From assembly GCA_034770075.1 (NCBI GenBank), contig CM068380.1, forward strand, positions 40,251,533-40,315,532: 64,000 nucleotides of DNA, in the 5' to 3' direction. Positions within the stretch are counted from its first letter, which is position 1. Each line of letters begins with the position of its first letter. The position numbers were made by a program, and so were the translations under genes. Shown here one piece after another: positions 46,267 through 57,400 of this stretch. Below the pieces are notes generated by a model that had not been told where the DNA came from, did not search any database, and saw only the letters and a list, made by a program, of their open reading frames with translations. This DNA is from Aralia elata (lineage: Eukaryota; Streptophyta; Magnoliopsida; Apiales; Araliaceae).

Positions 46267-48365
46267 TGTCGACGCCGGTTTTATCCGCTTGTCCTTTTTT
46301 GTCTTTTCCAATTTAGCCTTTTGGTTTAGATGATTTTTGGAAAAGGTCGGCATTGAGATCGACGGGGTTTTGAAAGATCGTTTTTTATGATGAGCCGATT
46401 AACCAGAGTCGCCAGTTGGTATATTTGAAATGGATGTACCAACTCATCCGAGTTTTTTTTTTTATTTTTTATAAATCGCTGGCTCATATGTGACTCCGAA
46501 TTAATTGGTCTGCGAATCGAGATTCATAGAGTTCGGGGGCTTGCTTTAAGTGAGGGGAAGGTGTTAGGCACCCCTCGACTCCCGTGAAACACGGTTACCG
46601 CAATCTTGATACTTTCCTATCCTTTATCTCATAAAATGTGTATGTGTGCGTGTGTGTGTGTGTCTGTGTGCCTGAATGAATGTTATGGTGAGTTCTGTAT
46701 GGAAGAAATTCTTTCGGGTATTTTATGAAAGAGGCGTGCTTTATTTTGAAGAGTGCTTTAGGATGTCTTTTCCTTTAATGCGAGAAAGCTTTATTTTTTA
46801 TGAGAAAGATTTGATTTTAATCGTCAAAAGCCATGGAATTTTCATTAGGGGTTGTTTTGGCAAAACAAGAGTTTTAAACCTTCATCAAAATAGGAATCAA
46901 GATCTATACGTTGCTTTCGTAACTCAAATGATGGGCAACTTCTAGGATCTCTTTCACCCTATGCACAACGGTTTAATAAAACGTTTTGTTCTTTTGTAAA
47001 ACCCGTTTTTCGTGACATTTGAAAATAACCTCTTTTAGCTTTTCCCGTAGGATAGGAATCGACCTTCGTTAGCGTTTCCCAAATTTTTAGCCTCGTGATG
47101 CTAATATCCTACTTTGATTGATTTTTAGAAAAAAATCCTTATCGTTTAATCTTTTTGAAATCCTTTTGGCGCCTCAAAATTCTAATCAAGTATAAACATG
47201 CGTCGGGGCTATCCATGGGCATGTAAGCCATCAAAATATCCCCGAACGCCAACAATCACATATTCCACTAATACGGGGCCTTAAACCCGATTCTCGCCTT
47301 AGCGTCGTTTTAAGGCCCGACAGTTACATATTACAAAACAAGCATCTTGAATCTATTACATACACCAAAACGTCCATCATCGGATTTGAACCACGGGGTC
47401 GCTTTCCTAGGCTCACAACCACGATTACTACATACTCACAAAATGAATACTACAATAACAACAACGTAGATTGCCTAACACATCCTAAAAATACAATCAA
47501 TCAAGCTACGCCTAATATATACCTATAAATAAGCTAGAAATTTCGTCGATTAGATATCATCGGATTATTGGGAAGAATCTTGTTCCAATGGAACCCTCAC
47601 CAATAATCCCTAATCCATGATTTTCAACAATATTCTTGAAAATTGCAATTAAATTTAGCCAAATGACATGATAGAAGTTGCAAAAATAATGAGATTTTCA
47701 CCTTGCAAATGATACCAAAATTGTGTAGAAACTGGTGTATTTGATTGAAATATGAGATGTATTGATATAATCTAACAACAAAGAAACTTCCTCTCTTTTT
47801 TCTCTCAATTGTTGCAAGAATTTGTGCTATTTCTCTCTATTTCCGAGCTAAAACTGCTGCTGATTTTCTTCTTCTTCCGCCAAACTGCTCAACCTCCTGT
47901 ATACTGTCCGAAGCTGAGTTTAAATAGGCTGGCCAAAGCCAGCCGCAGATCTATCTGCGGCTGGCCGCAGATGGATCTGCGGCTGGCCAGCTGGCTTGCC
48001 ACTCAGCCCGGTTTTCGGGATCTGACTTTCCAGAAAGGCGCACTCATTTGGCCGCAGATCTATCCGCGGCTGGCGGGCTTGACTTTCTCGATTTTCGTGC
48101 CACGCCTCGATTTTCGTGCCGCAATGTCGGTTTTTGCTGACAGGCTCGTATTCCGCAGTCCGGGAATTTCTGGGAAGCGCGCCACACCTTCCGAGAATGC
48201 CAAATTCGGATAGCCCTGCTGTCATGTCGATTTCGGCGGCAAATTATCATGGTGGCGTCGAGTGTTCGTATTTTTTCCATCTTTTGCTCTCGCAGGCCGA
48301 TCCATTTGACGAATTTGCCCTCCTGTCAAGGTTAGTATACGAAGTGCAAAATTTGGGTGTCTACA
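46267..48365 (-). repeat. Element F: 3' LTR (2,099 bp)
   Basis: On the - strand it runs from TGTAGACACCC at 48365 to GGCGTCGACA at 46267. It includes three hairpin palindromes (47941-48070) followed by a TATA-like TATTTAAA (inverse 47920-47927). A GT microsatellite lies at 46639-46662. The open frames inside it, including the 134-codon one at 47809, are repeated in the other LTR and have no family resemblance. Confidence 0.93.
47941..48070. repeat. GC-rich hairpin palindromes in the F 3' LTR
   Basis: Three copies of GCCGCAGAT-NN-ATCTGCGGC lie at 47942-47961 (inside the larger 47941-47962), 47964-47983 and 48051-48070 (one mismatch). They sit upstream of the TATA-like box. The same set is in the 5' LTR at about 63721-63850, and three more copies occur in the 3' untranslated region (49506-49572). 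Confidence 0.88.
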
Positions 48366-48379
48366 GCTGCCCCTCTTTA
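48366..48379 (-). promoter_or_regulatory. Element F: polypurine tract
   Basis: On the - strand TAAAGAGGGGCAGC lies directly before the 3' LTR start TGTAGACACC. Confidence 0.8.
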
Positions 48380-48596
48380 TCATGTTTATGAAATGTTAAA
48401 TGAAATGAACAGGATAAAGAAACAGACACCCGATGCATGAATGGCAGTGTATAAGAATTGACAATACATATATGATGCAACACATCTGATTTATGATGCA
48501 ACACAAGATGTAACGCATGCAAACTATCCGCAAGAGTGTCGATGCTTTAACCCTCTGACCGTGTTTGTTAGTCGTTGGGTTCATTCTTTCAATCTA
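48380..48596. other. Element F: 3' untranslated sequence next to the purine tract
   Basis: About 220 bp between the purine tract and the tandem array. No gene; contains near-repeats of GATGCAACACA around 48474-48505. Confidence 0.5.
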
Positions 48597-49450
48597 TCGT
48601 CTCGATCGGGGCCGGGTATCGTCGCCGGTCACCCATCTCGTAACCCCCGGTTATCGTCGCCGGTTGGTTATCTTGTCGGAGCCGGTTATCGTCGCCGGAC
48701 ATCCACCTCATGATCGCCGGTGATCGTCGCCGGTCGATCGTCTTGTCAGGGCCGGGTATCGTCGCCGGTCACCCATCTCGTAACCCCCGGTTATCGTCGC
48801 CGGTTGGTTATCTTGTCGGAGCCGGTTATCGTCGCCGGACATCCATCTCATGATCGCCGGTTATCGTCGCCGGTCGATCGTCTCGTCGGGGCCGGGTATC
48901 GTCGCCGGTCACCCATCTCGTAACCCCCGGTTATCGTCGCCGGTTGGTTATCTTGTCGGAGCCGGTTATCGTCGCCGGACATCCATCTCATGATCGCCGG
49001 TTATCGTCGCCGGTCGATCGTCTCGTCGGGGCCGGGTATCGTCGCCGGTCACCCATCTCGTAACCCCCGGTTATCGTCGCCGGACATCCATCTCATGATC
49101 GCCGGTTATCGTCGCCGGTCGATCGTCTCGTCGGGGCCGGGTATCGTCGCCGGTCACCCATCTCGTAACCCCCGGTTATCGTCGCCGGTTGGTTATCTTG
49201 TCGGAGCCGGTTATCGTCGCCGGACATCCATCTCATGATCGCCGGTTATCGTCGCCGGTCGATCGTCTCGTCGGGGCCGGGTATCGTCGCCGGTCACCCA
49301 TCTCGTAACCCCCGGTTATCGTCGCCGGTTGGTTATCTTGTCGGAGCCGGTTATCGTCGCCGGACATCCATCTCATGATCGCCGGTTATCGTCGCCGGTC
49401 GATCGTCTCGTCGGGGCCGGGTATCGTCGCCGGTCACCCATCTCGTAATC
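48597..49450. repeat. GC-rich tandem array with 4 x 35 bp higher-order unit
   Basis: The 140-bp unit starts at 48621, 48761, 48901, 49041, 49146, 49286 and 49426 (counting from GTCGCCGGTCACCC). Each unit holds four related 35-bp subunits that begin TATCGTCGCCGG and then diverge: TCACCCATCTCG, TTGGTTATCTTG, ACATCCATCTCA, TCGATCGTCTCG. The unit at 49041 is 105 bp because it lacks the second subunit. Copies are nearly identical, so the array has been homogenised recently. 140 is not a multiple of 3, so it is not coding. It lies in the 3' untranslated region, where Tat/Ogre elements are known to carry variable tandem repeats. Confidence 0.95.
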
Positions 49451-50199
49451 TTCTTTACTCAGCACGTCAATTGGCTGCAAGGGAGCAGGGTGGGACCCAC
49501 CAGGGCCAGCTGCGGATGGATTTGCGGCCAGCCGCAGATTGATCTGCGGCCAGCCGCAGATACATCTGCGGCCAAGATCGGCATGTTTAAGCGGTTCCCC
49601 GCTTCTAGATCTGTCACTTTCAACTTTCAATTCACACCTATTTCTCGCGATTTTTGCTTGTTCGCAAGGGCTTTTTGTCGATTTTTCAACTTTCCTGCAA
49701 AAACTGCTCCGGTAGGATTGATCTACACGCTACAAGTAACACTTTGACCGGTCACTTTTCAATTTCTTCAATGTTTCGCTATACATTTGACTATTTGCAT
49801 GTTTAGAGATAAAATGTATGCTTTACAATGCTATGTAATGTACTATCATATATACATGCTGTGTCTTAACTGTGTGGGTCCTATTTTATGTTCATGAGGC
49901 GGTCCCACGTATACGTTTGCTCCTTTTTGAAAGAAAATCATGCATTTATGGTATTTTACATGCTTTATTTACATGTATGAATGCAAATATGATCTGTTGG
50001 GGCCTGAGTTCTTTGAAAAACCTGCTTGGACATGCATGGGATGTCCATTTTACAAACGGAACTCTGCCGTTTTTTTTTTTTTTTTTTTTAACCATGCATC
50101 ATGTTGCATTAATTATATGACGAGGCTAGAAATTTAGAATATTCATTACATAATTTTAAAAGGGAACTTACCTTCTTTCTCGCCCGTTCCATTCCAGTC
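49451..50199. other. Element F: spacer with hairpins, upstream of the antisense genes
   Basis: Contains three more hairpin palindromes (49506-49529 imperfect, 49531-49550, 49553-49572) and a 20-base T run (50070-50089). As the sequence 5' of the + strand gene at 50200, it is where its promoter should be. I see no clear TATA box, though AT-rich words occur around 49790-49860. Confidence 0.5.
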
Positions 50200-50505
50200 A
50201 TGGATCCCGATGCTCATAGTAGTTCCTCCGTGTCACGGACCTCGGGTGTTCGCCGTCGTAGGGCTGCACCCGCTCCTGTTCCTCCTCGGACCCGTCAGGC
50301 TCGTCGTTTGGCGGAGGCTGTCATTCGCCCTGGTCCTCCGGACGTTGAGGAGGCTGCTCCTCCGGAGGTCGCGGCAGAGGGGCCATCCTCCAGCATACCG
50401 GCTCCATCTACTCATCAGGCTTCTTCTGGCGCCTCTGTGCAGATATCCGATCTTTTGGGTCGGGATCTCAGTCGTCACCCTTCAGCATCTCTCGTGGCTA
50501 ACGAG

Positions 50506-50587
50506 GTATATTCAGTTCTATTCTGATTTTATTCTCAATTTCTCAATTCTCCTTTTATCCGGACTGACCCCTTGGTGATTGCCCCAG
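50506..50587 (+). other. Intron 1 of antisense gene 1
   Basis: GAG/GTATAT donor, pyrimidine-rich interior, CCCCAG/GTACCC acceptor. Removal joins codon 102 (Glu) to the next exon in phase 0. Confidence 0.7.
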
Positions 50588-51246
50588 GTACCCGAGTTTA
50601 CCCAGCCGAGGGGCAACTGGTTCAACATCTACTCCCTCTACACGGCTCTGCACAGCGACTACCGGGCTATGGTGGATTCTTGGGGCCTCCGTCATTTCTT
50701 CACTATCATCCCCCGGCAGTGTCCCTGGGGTTACATGAGGGCCTTATCCGAGCGCTGGTTCCACCAGACGCAGTCTCTTCACCTTCTTGACTGCGAGGTT
50801 GTGCTGACCCCATGGGACTGGAGGTACAACTTACGGGCATAGAGTTTACCGGGTCCCGCGTTCCTCTAGATCTCGACATCACTCCGGCGGAGGTCCGGGC
50901 TCTATTGGGCTTTACCGCTGAGGACCGGGTCTTTAAGGCCCGCAGTATTCGATCCGGTGCCTTGGCTGTCGATGCAGTCGGGGGTCTCTACGCGCTGCCC
51001 ATTCCAGCGGATCAGGGTACCCGGGACATCTTGCTCCGACGCTTGTTCCTGACGATCATGAGGGGTTGTTTCCTAGGGAACAATTCCTCCACCATTCATT
51101 TCAGCGCCGTGGGAGCGGTCAGAGACGTGGATCGCATCAGTGACTATGACTGGGGGTCATTCACCTTTGCCTATTTCCTCCATGGTATGCGTCTACGCTC
51201 GGAGGGCCAGACAGACGCTTGGCTTGGATTCTATCATTTTCTGCTG

Positions 51247-51347
51247 GTGAGACTTCTTTCTTTTTTCTTAATGTATTTCCCGTCAATTCATTTCTTTTCT
51301 TTCTGCGTCTGTCGGTTTCTCATGCTTTTCACTGTTTCTGTTCGCAG
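51247..51347 (+). other. Intron 2 of antisense gene 1
   Basis: CTG/GTGAGA donor, T-rich tract, TTCGCAG/TTC acceptor. Phase 0, joining HFLL to FWAYERLP within the conserved domain. Confidence 0.78.
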
Positions 51348-52387
51348 TTCTGGGCCTACGAGCGTCTTCCATGCCTGAGGCCTGTCACTACTCTCGGCCT
51401 TGATACTTATCCCCGGGGCCGACGATGGCATCACAGCACTCTAGAGGAGGTCCCGATATCAGGCAGCTTTGCACACTGCCGCATCCAGCTGGAGCTGATC
51501 ACGGCTGCCGGGGTCGTCTGGAGGCCTTATCTTTCTGAGCATCTAGATGTGGGGTTTATAGATGGATATCCTACCGGCCCGGAGTTTGCACTTTCCACCC
51601 GTCGCCTCACTTTGCAGAGTATTGGAGGATGGGTTATGTACCTGGGGGAGCGCGCCTTCAGATGCGTTACTAGAGAGATCCGCATCCCGTACTCCCCTCC
51701 TTTCGCTACCTCCTGGCCACTAGATTCTCCGCCTTCAGAGATCATGATTGCGGGGGATGACGGCCGGATGCTTTCGACGGGTCCCAGTACGAGTGATGCC
51801 TTCCGTACCTGGTGGGTGCCCCGTACCATCGGTCCTCAGACTCGGGCCACTTATTTCTTGGAGACATGGTTCCAGGCTCGGTGACGATGACCGATTGGGC
51901 TGCCTGTGTTCGGACCCCTACCCACGCTGAGCAGATCGCCACATTGACCCGTCAGGTAGATCAGTTGTCGCTGTTTGTTCGGTCGTTGGGCCGGACCCCG
52001 GAGGAGGCTTACGTCTATGATCCAGATGGTGCGGGTTATGATGCAGGCCCGAGTCCATCTGATGCCACAGCGCATCCCTACATTCCTGACATGAACTTTG
52101 ATCCTCCGAGCTCGACGACCCCAGGGGATCAGTTCGAGGATCCTTCCTTCATAGATGATACCGATTTTATTTAGATCAGGATAGGATAGGGTCTTTTGTA
52201 CCTGTACCTGTTTATATTTCTTTTTCATTTACGCACTATGTACTGAACTCATTTATTTATTTATGCACAGTTCTTTTTCATCTTTATGGGATTCACCTGC
52301 TTTATTATTAACTGTAGATGCATGCTTTTTATTTATGGGTAGAGAAATGACCCCTGTACAGTCTTTTTTGATACTATTTTTTCACAG

Positions 52388-53953
52388 ATGTCGTCCTCAG
52401 ATGCCGTGGTTCGTTTGGATTCCACTCCTCCCACAGGGTTGGTGGGCAGCCTCCTCCGCTGGTTGGACAGTTTACTGCCGGCAGAAAGGATTACCGCAGA
52501 TGGTCTTTTGGGTCATTCTTGGTCCTTATTGACCCTTCAGGTGCCAGCGGGCTTCGTGGATGGCCTTCTGAGCTATTGGGCCCCTGCCCGTCAGGTGTTT
52601 AGGTTAGGGACAGTAGAGCTGACCCCCACCCTCGAGGAGTATGCTCGCTTCACCGGCCTGCCCCTGGATAGACCTTGTGCTAGGGTCACAGTTGGTTCCA
52701 TGCGCCGTCAACTCTTGACTTTCACTGGTTTGCGAAGGGCTGTCCTGTTGCCGGTGATCACATCAGACCATATGGTTCCCCTTCAGTTCTTTATTGACCG
52801 ATTTGGCTCACCTGACGGTTTTCGACTTTTCTTCGGTGATTTTTCCGTGTCCGAGGAGCGCTGGGGCGCCTTGAGAGTGGATGTCCTGATGGCCTGTGTC
52901 ATCTCAGTTTTGTATTTACCTGCAGGACCCGATCATTTGGACATGCGGATGGTGGCGGCCGTTAGAGCCCTTCAGGAGGATCACACCATTCTTCCTATGA
53001 TATTGGCAGATACCTATATGTCAGCCACATATTGCCAGTCTTTTCGAGGCAGAGCCTTCAGAGGGAGCTCGGCTTTGTTATACGTGTGGTTCATGAGTCA
53101 TCTTAGTCCCATCGGCCACTTCCGTCGCCGAGGGTTTTGCTTCAGCCATGACATAACCACGCAGTTTTCGCTTCGTCCCGTGAGCTGTACTGATGTGGCC
53201 TCCTGGACATCATTTTTGTCTGTCATTGAGGATCCCTTTCACCTATTGGTCTACTCGGGCTATTGCTCCTTCATGAGCTTCTTGACTCATGTGCCCGACC
53301 TGGATTTCATCCCCATTGCTGGGTTGAGGGGCGTGACGACCTATCATCCCCTGGCGGTTATGGGGCAGTTTGATCAGACGCAGGATTTACACCCCTTCGC
53401 GGGTGCAGCCGCATACCGATTCCTTATATCATCCTGTACGGAGAGGGATCTATTGCAGGTATACGAGCTTTGGGATTGCAGGACCCTTGCCGAATATAGT
53501 GAGAGCCGTCACATCCAGACGTTTGCTTACGTACAGTGGTTGCGCGGAGACTTGGAGTCGGCTAGTTTGAGTCGGACTTGGGCCTTCGATGGTTCTGGAG
53601 TGATTTTCCCAGAAGATACCACAGACCACCCTATCTCAGCCGATTCTGCCCCGAGTCGGGTTACTGAGGATTCCCAACTCCGCCTGGCCCTGATTGCTAC
53701 TGAAGCCGAGAGGGATGCCGCCCTTGTCGAGAGAGATGAGGCCATTCGGGCTAGAGACGCTGCCATTGCCGACAGAGAGGCCATTGTATTTCAGACCAGG
53801 GCAGTGGTAGATGCTCATTTTGGGGCTGTCAGCCGAGCTACTGCTTTACTGGATCGTATTGATATGATGGGGCAGCAGATTGCAAGAGATGCTGATGCTT
53901 CAGATCTGTCCACCGCCCTGTCCATCCTGCTTCAGCTAGTTTCAGATTTGTAG
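52388..53953 (+). CDS. Element F antisense gene 2: DUF7745-like protein with coiled coil
   Basis: An intact frame of 521 codons, antisense to pol. Residues 10-100 resemble the front of transposon-derived plant proteins (LLRWLDSLLPAERITADGL, VELTPTLEEYARFTGLPLD). Residues 130-320 look like the DUF7745-type domain (VPLQFFIDRFG, WGALRVDVLMACVISVLYL, ILPMILADTYMSATYC, LLYVWFMSHL). The last 100 residues are rich in Ala, Glu, Arg and Asp with heptad-like spacing, a probable coiled coil. A TTTTTTCACAG tract ends directly before the ATG, so the start may lie at an exon edge. A polyadenylation-like AATAAAA follows at about 54014. Domain naming is from memory. The function is unknown, and an intact frame in a young element suggests selection. 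Confidence 0.72.
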   Translation: MSSSDAVVRLDSTPPTGLVGSLLRWLDSLLPAERITADGLLGHSWSLLTLQVPAGFVDGLLSYWAPARQVFRLGTVELTPTLEEYARFTGLPLDRPCARVTVGSMRRQLLTFTGLRRAVLLPVITSDHMVPLQFFIDRFGSPDGFRLFFGDFSVSEERWGALRVDVLMACVISVLYLPAGPDHLDMRMVAAVRALQEDHTILPMILADTYMSATYCQSFRGRAFRGSSALLYVWFMSHLSPIGHFRRRGFCFSHDITTQFSLRPVSCTDVASWTSFLSVIEDPFHLLVYSGYCSFMSFLTHVPDLDFIPIAGLRGVTTYHPLAVMGQFDQTQDLHPFAGAAAYRFLISSCTERDLLQVYELWDCRTLAEYSESRHIQTFAYVQWLRGDLESASLSRTWAFDGSGVIFPEDTTDHPISADSAPSRVTEDSQLRLALIATEAERDAALVERDEAIRARDAAIADREAIVFQTRAVVDAHFGAVSRATALLDRIDMMGQQIARDADASDLSTALSILLQLVSDL

Positions 53954-54459
53954 ATTATTTTATTTCCTGCATAGACTATGTTGGTTTCATCAGTTATTGA
54001 AAGAGAAATCTTGTAATAAAACGACTTATATATATAGACATGCATTAAAATTTAGTCATTTTTCCCCTTTTGTCGTATCGTTGCCTTCCATTGGATCATC
54101 ATTTTATCCAATTGACCATGATTTTGACATTTCGCCTTCTTTCTTTTCTCAAGACTTGATGGAGATTTGACAGATATTGCCGCACACCTTTTGATTTCAT
54201 CGGATTGAATCTCAGATTTTGGATAACTATTTGGTTGGATCAGGGTATGTATTTTGGGGTGAAACTGGTTAGGGAGTTGGTTTCGGGAAAGTTTTGAGGG
54301 GGTAGGACGGTTTTATCTGGTTATCGAAAATTGGTTTTGGTTAGGGAAAGGATTATTTTTAAAGGATCGGACCGCGCCATGATGGCTGCCTACGTACCCC
54401 CACAAGTTGGGAGATCAGGTCCTACGTAGTTCGCTATCAAGGAAAAAGGACCTGATGAT
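53954..54459. other. Spacer between convergent antisense gene 2 and pol
   Basis: About 500 bp separate the stop of the + strand gene and the stop of the - strand pol gene. It has A-rich polyadenylation-like words for the + strand near 54014. No further gene. Transcripts from the two sides could overlap here. Confidence 0.55.
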
Positions 54460-57400
54460 TCAAGCATAGAACCGCTTCACCGAGTCAGAATTGAGGGGTT
54501 GTGGAAATACCTCACCATCCATTTCTTGCAATATGAGGGCTCCTCCGGATAGCACCTTCTTAATCACAAACGGCCCCTCCCAGTTTGGGGCGAACTTCCC
54601 CTTGGCCTCGTCTTGACAAGGCATGACTCTCTTCAACACCAAATCATTTTCTTCGAACTTCCGAAGTCTCATCCTTTTGTCATACGATCGAGATATCCTT
54701 TGTTGATATAACTGGCCATGCCAAACAGCAGCCACCCTCCTTTCATCGATTAGGGCCAATTGGTCGTATCGATTTTGCATCCAATCCTCCTCACTTATCT
54801 GAGCATCGATCATTACTCTGAGGGATGCCATCTCAACCTCAACTGGTAGAACAGCCTCCATTCCATATACCAAAGCGTAAGGGGTTGCCCCTGTAGACGT
54901 ACGCGTTGACGTCCGGTATGCCAGCAGGGTGAGGGGTAACAAATCCGGCCATCCCCGATGATTAGCAGACATTTTGGCCATGATTTTCTTGATGTTTTTG
55001 TTTGCAGCCTCCACTGCCCCATTCATCTTAGGACGGTAAATGACGGAATTGAGGTGCTTGATCTGGAACTGGTCACACAATCCCCTCATGAGGGCGTTGT
55101 TTAAATTCTTGGCATTGTCAGAGACCAAAACCTCAGGCTGCCCGTATCGACAAATGACATTACTCCTGATGAACCCGACGATGACCTCCTGAGTTACTTT
55201 GGGGAAAGAAGCTGCTTCTACCCATTTGGTGAAGTAATCGATCATGACGAAAATGAATCGGTGTCCGTTGCTTGCCTTGGGCTCTATTGGTCCGATTACA
55301 TCCATTCCCCACATTGAAAATGGCCACGGGGAGGTCATACAGTGCAGTTCATTGGGAGGCGTATGGATCACATTACCGTGCGCCTGACATTGATAACACC
55401 GTTTGACATGATCTTCGCAATCGGCCTTCAGCGTCAACCAATAATGCCCTGTCCTCAAAATCTTTTTGGCAAGCATCGGTCCACTCATATGGGGCCCACA
55501 CACTCCACCATGTATTTCATTCATAATCTTTCGGGCCTGTGTTTCATCTACGCACTGCAACAGTCCCAACCCAGCATCCCTCTTGTAGAGTGAATCCCCA
55601 CTCAGGTAAAATTTCATTGCCATCCTTTGAATTCTCATCCTCTCAGTTCGACTCGCCTGGTCGGGAATGGTCCTATCTCTCAGATATTCCCTTATGTCGT
55701 GATACCAGGGCTGCTTTGGCAACACCACCTCGTCTGATAACACTGCCACATGTTCCTCATATGCCGGGGCATTCTGTACGGCTATCTCGATCTGTGGAAT
55801 GTCCTTCCTTTTGATTATATGGATTAAGGAAGCCAGGGTTGCCAATGCATCTGCAAAATCATTCCGCCCCCGGGGAATATGTCGAAAAGCGATATCTTCG
55901 AACTCTTGCATCAACTGGGTAACATAACGATGGTATGGAAGTAACCGAAGCTCCTTAGTGTTGTACACCCCGATTGCCTGTCTGATTACCAATTCCGAAT
56001 CCCCAAACACCGCTAGTCTTTTTACTCCCATGTCACGGGCCAATCGTAGTCCCAAGATACACCCCTCGTATTCAGCGGTGTTGTTCGAATTGCTGAAACG
56101 AAGTTTAGTGGCCACGGGGTATTGTTCTCCGGTGATAGAGACTAGGACCGCTCCGGCTCCTGCCCCCTCGGCATTCATGGCACCATCAAAATACAGCTTC
56201 CAAAATTGTCCCTCGTCATCACATTTTTCGCGCGATACCCAAAATATATCCTCGCCCGGGAGAGGAGTTTCTAACGGCTCCATCCCTCCTGTCGGGGCGT
56301 CTGCCAACTGATCTGCAATTCCCTGCCCTTTCATGGCCTTCTGGGTCATGTACACCATGTCAAACTGTTGTAAAATTAACTGCCATCTTGATAGTCGACA
56401 ATTCAGCATGGGCCTTTCGAAAATATATTTCAGGGGATCCATTCTTGATATCAGGTACGTTGTATGCCCATGGAGGTAGTGCTGTAATCTCCCTGCAGCC
56501 CAGGCCAGAGCACAACAGGTCTTCTCGATGAGAGTGTAATTCTGCTCACATTGGCTAAATCTTTTGCTAAGGTAATAGATGGCCTGTTCTTTACCTGCCT
56601 CACTCTTTTGTCCCAACATACATCCCATCGCGATGGTGTTGACGGATATATACATAAACAACGGGATCCCACCCTTCGGGGGTACCAGCACTGGTGCCTC
56701 CGTCAGCTTTTTCTTAATGATCTGAAAAGCCCTCTGACACTGCTCATTCCATTCTTGGGAAGCACCCTTTCTTAACAATTTGAAAATCGGCTCACACGTA
56801 GTCGTCAAGTGGGATATAAAACGGCTGATGAAGTTTATTCTCCCTAGGAATCCCCTTATCTCCTTCTCTGTGCGAGGTGCTGGCATATCCACAATGGCCT
56901 TAATCTTTGCTGGGTCCAACTCAATGCCCCGATCACTAACCAGGAAACCCAAGAGCTTGCCCGACTGTACTCCGAAAGCGCACTTGGCTGGATTGAGTTT
57001 CAAATTATACTTTCTGAGCCGATCGAATAGCTTTTTAAGATGAGTTATATGATCGGATTCTACCTTCGATTTCACAATAATGTCATCCACGTAGACCTCT
57101 ATCTCCTTGTGCATCATATCGTGGAACAAGGCCACCATGGCTCTCTGATAAGTAGCCCCTGCATTTGTGAGACCGAAAGCCAGTCGTCTATAGCAGAAAG
57201 TGCCCCAGGGGGTGATGAATGCGGTCTTTTCCCGATCTTCCTCTGCCACCATTATCTGATGATACCCCGCGAAGTAATCCACAAAAGAGTACATCTCGTA
57301 CTGGGCCGTGTTATCCATCAGGATGTGTATGAAAGGTACCGGGAAATTATCCTTGAGACTGGCCTTGTTTAGATCTCTATAGTCTACACATACCCTCACC

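Larger units (their letters stand above)
50200..52174 (+). pseudogene. Element F antisense gene 1: plant-mobile-domain-like protein, spliced, two frameshifts
   Basis: Three exons are supported by GT-AG introns that both keep the frame: exon 1 50200-50505, intron of 82 bp, exon 2 50588-51246, intron of 101 bp, exon 3 from 51348. Exon 1 is a basic Ser/Arg/Pro-rich tail. Exon 2 has NWFNIYSLYTALHSDYRAM, a Trp-rich block, LTGIEFTGSRVPLDLDI and VRDVDRISDYDWGSFTFAYF. Exon 3 has FWAYERLPCLRPV. This order resembles the plant mobile domain (PMD) found in MAIN-type proteins and in antisense ORFs of Tat elements. The coding frame changes near 50820 and near 51875, so this copy seems broken unless those are sequence errors. 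The product would be roughly 600 residues and probably nuclear. Function unknown. Confidence 0.68.

Noticed and set aside
46483..46670. Host-gene promoter or CpG island near the F LTR
   Set aside because: The region is identical in both F LTRs and thus is part of the element.
47809..48213. 134-codon frame seen twice (also at 63589)
   Set aside because: It is the same stretch of the two F LTRs and covers hairpin palindromes. It has no domain and is best seen as chance.
48720..49238. Open frames of 67-82 codons rich in Arg/Ser within the tandem array
   Set aside because: They arise from the repeat; the 140-bp period is not a multiple of three, so the frame is not conserved from unit to unit.
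48597..49450. CRISPR-like array of regular repeats
   Set aside because: The 'spacers' are themselves repeated every 140 bp, the repeats are subunits of a higher-order tandem array, and the setting is a plant retrotransposon.
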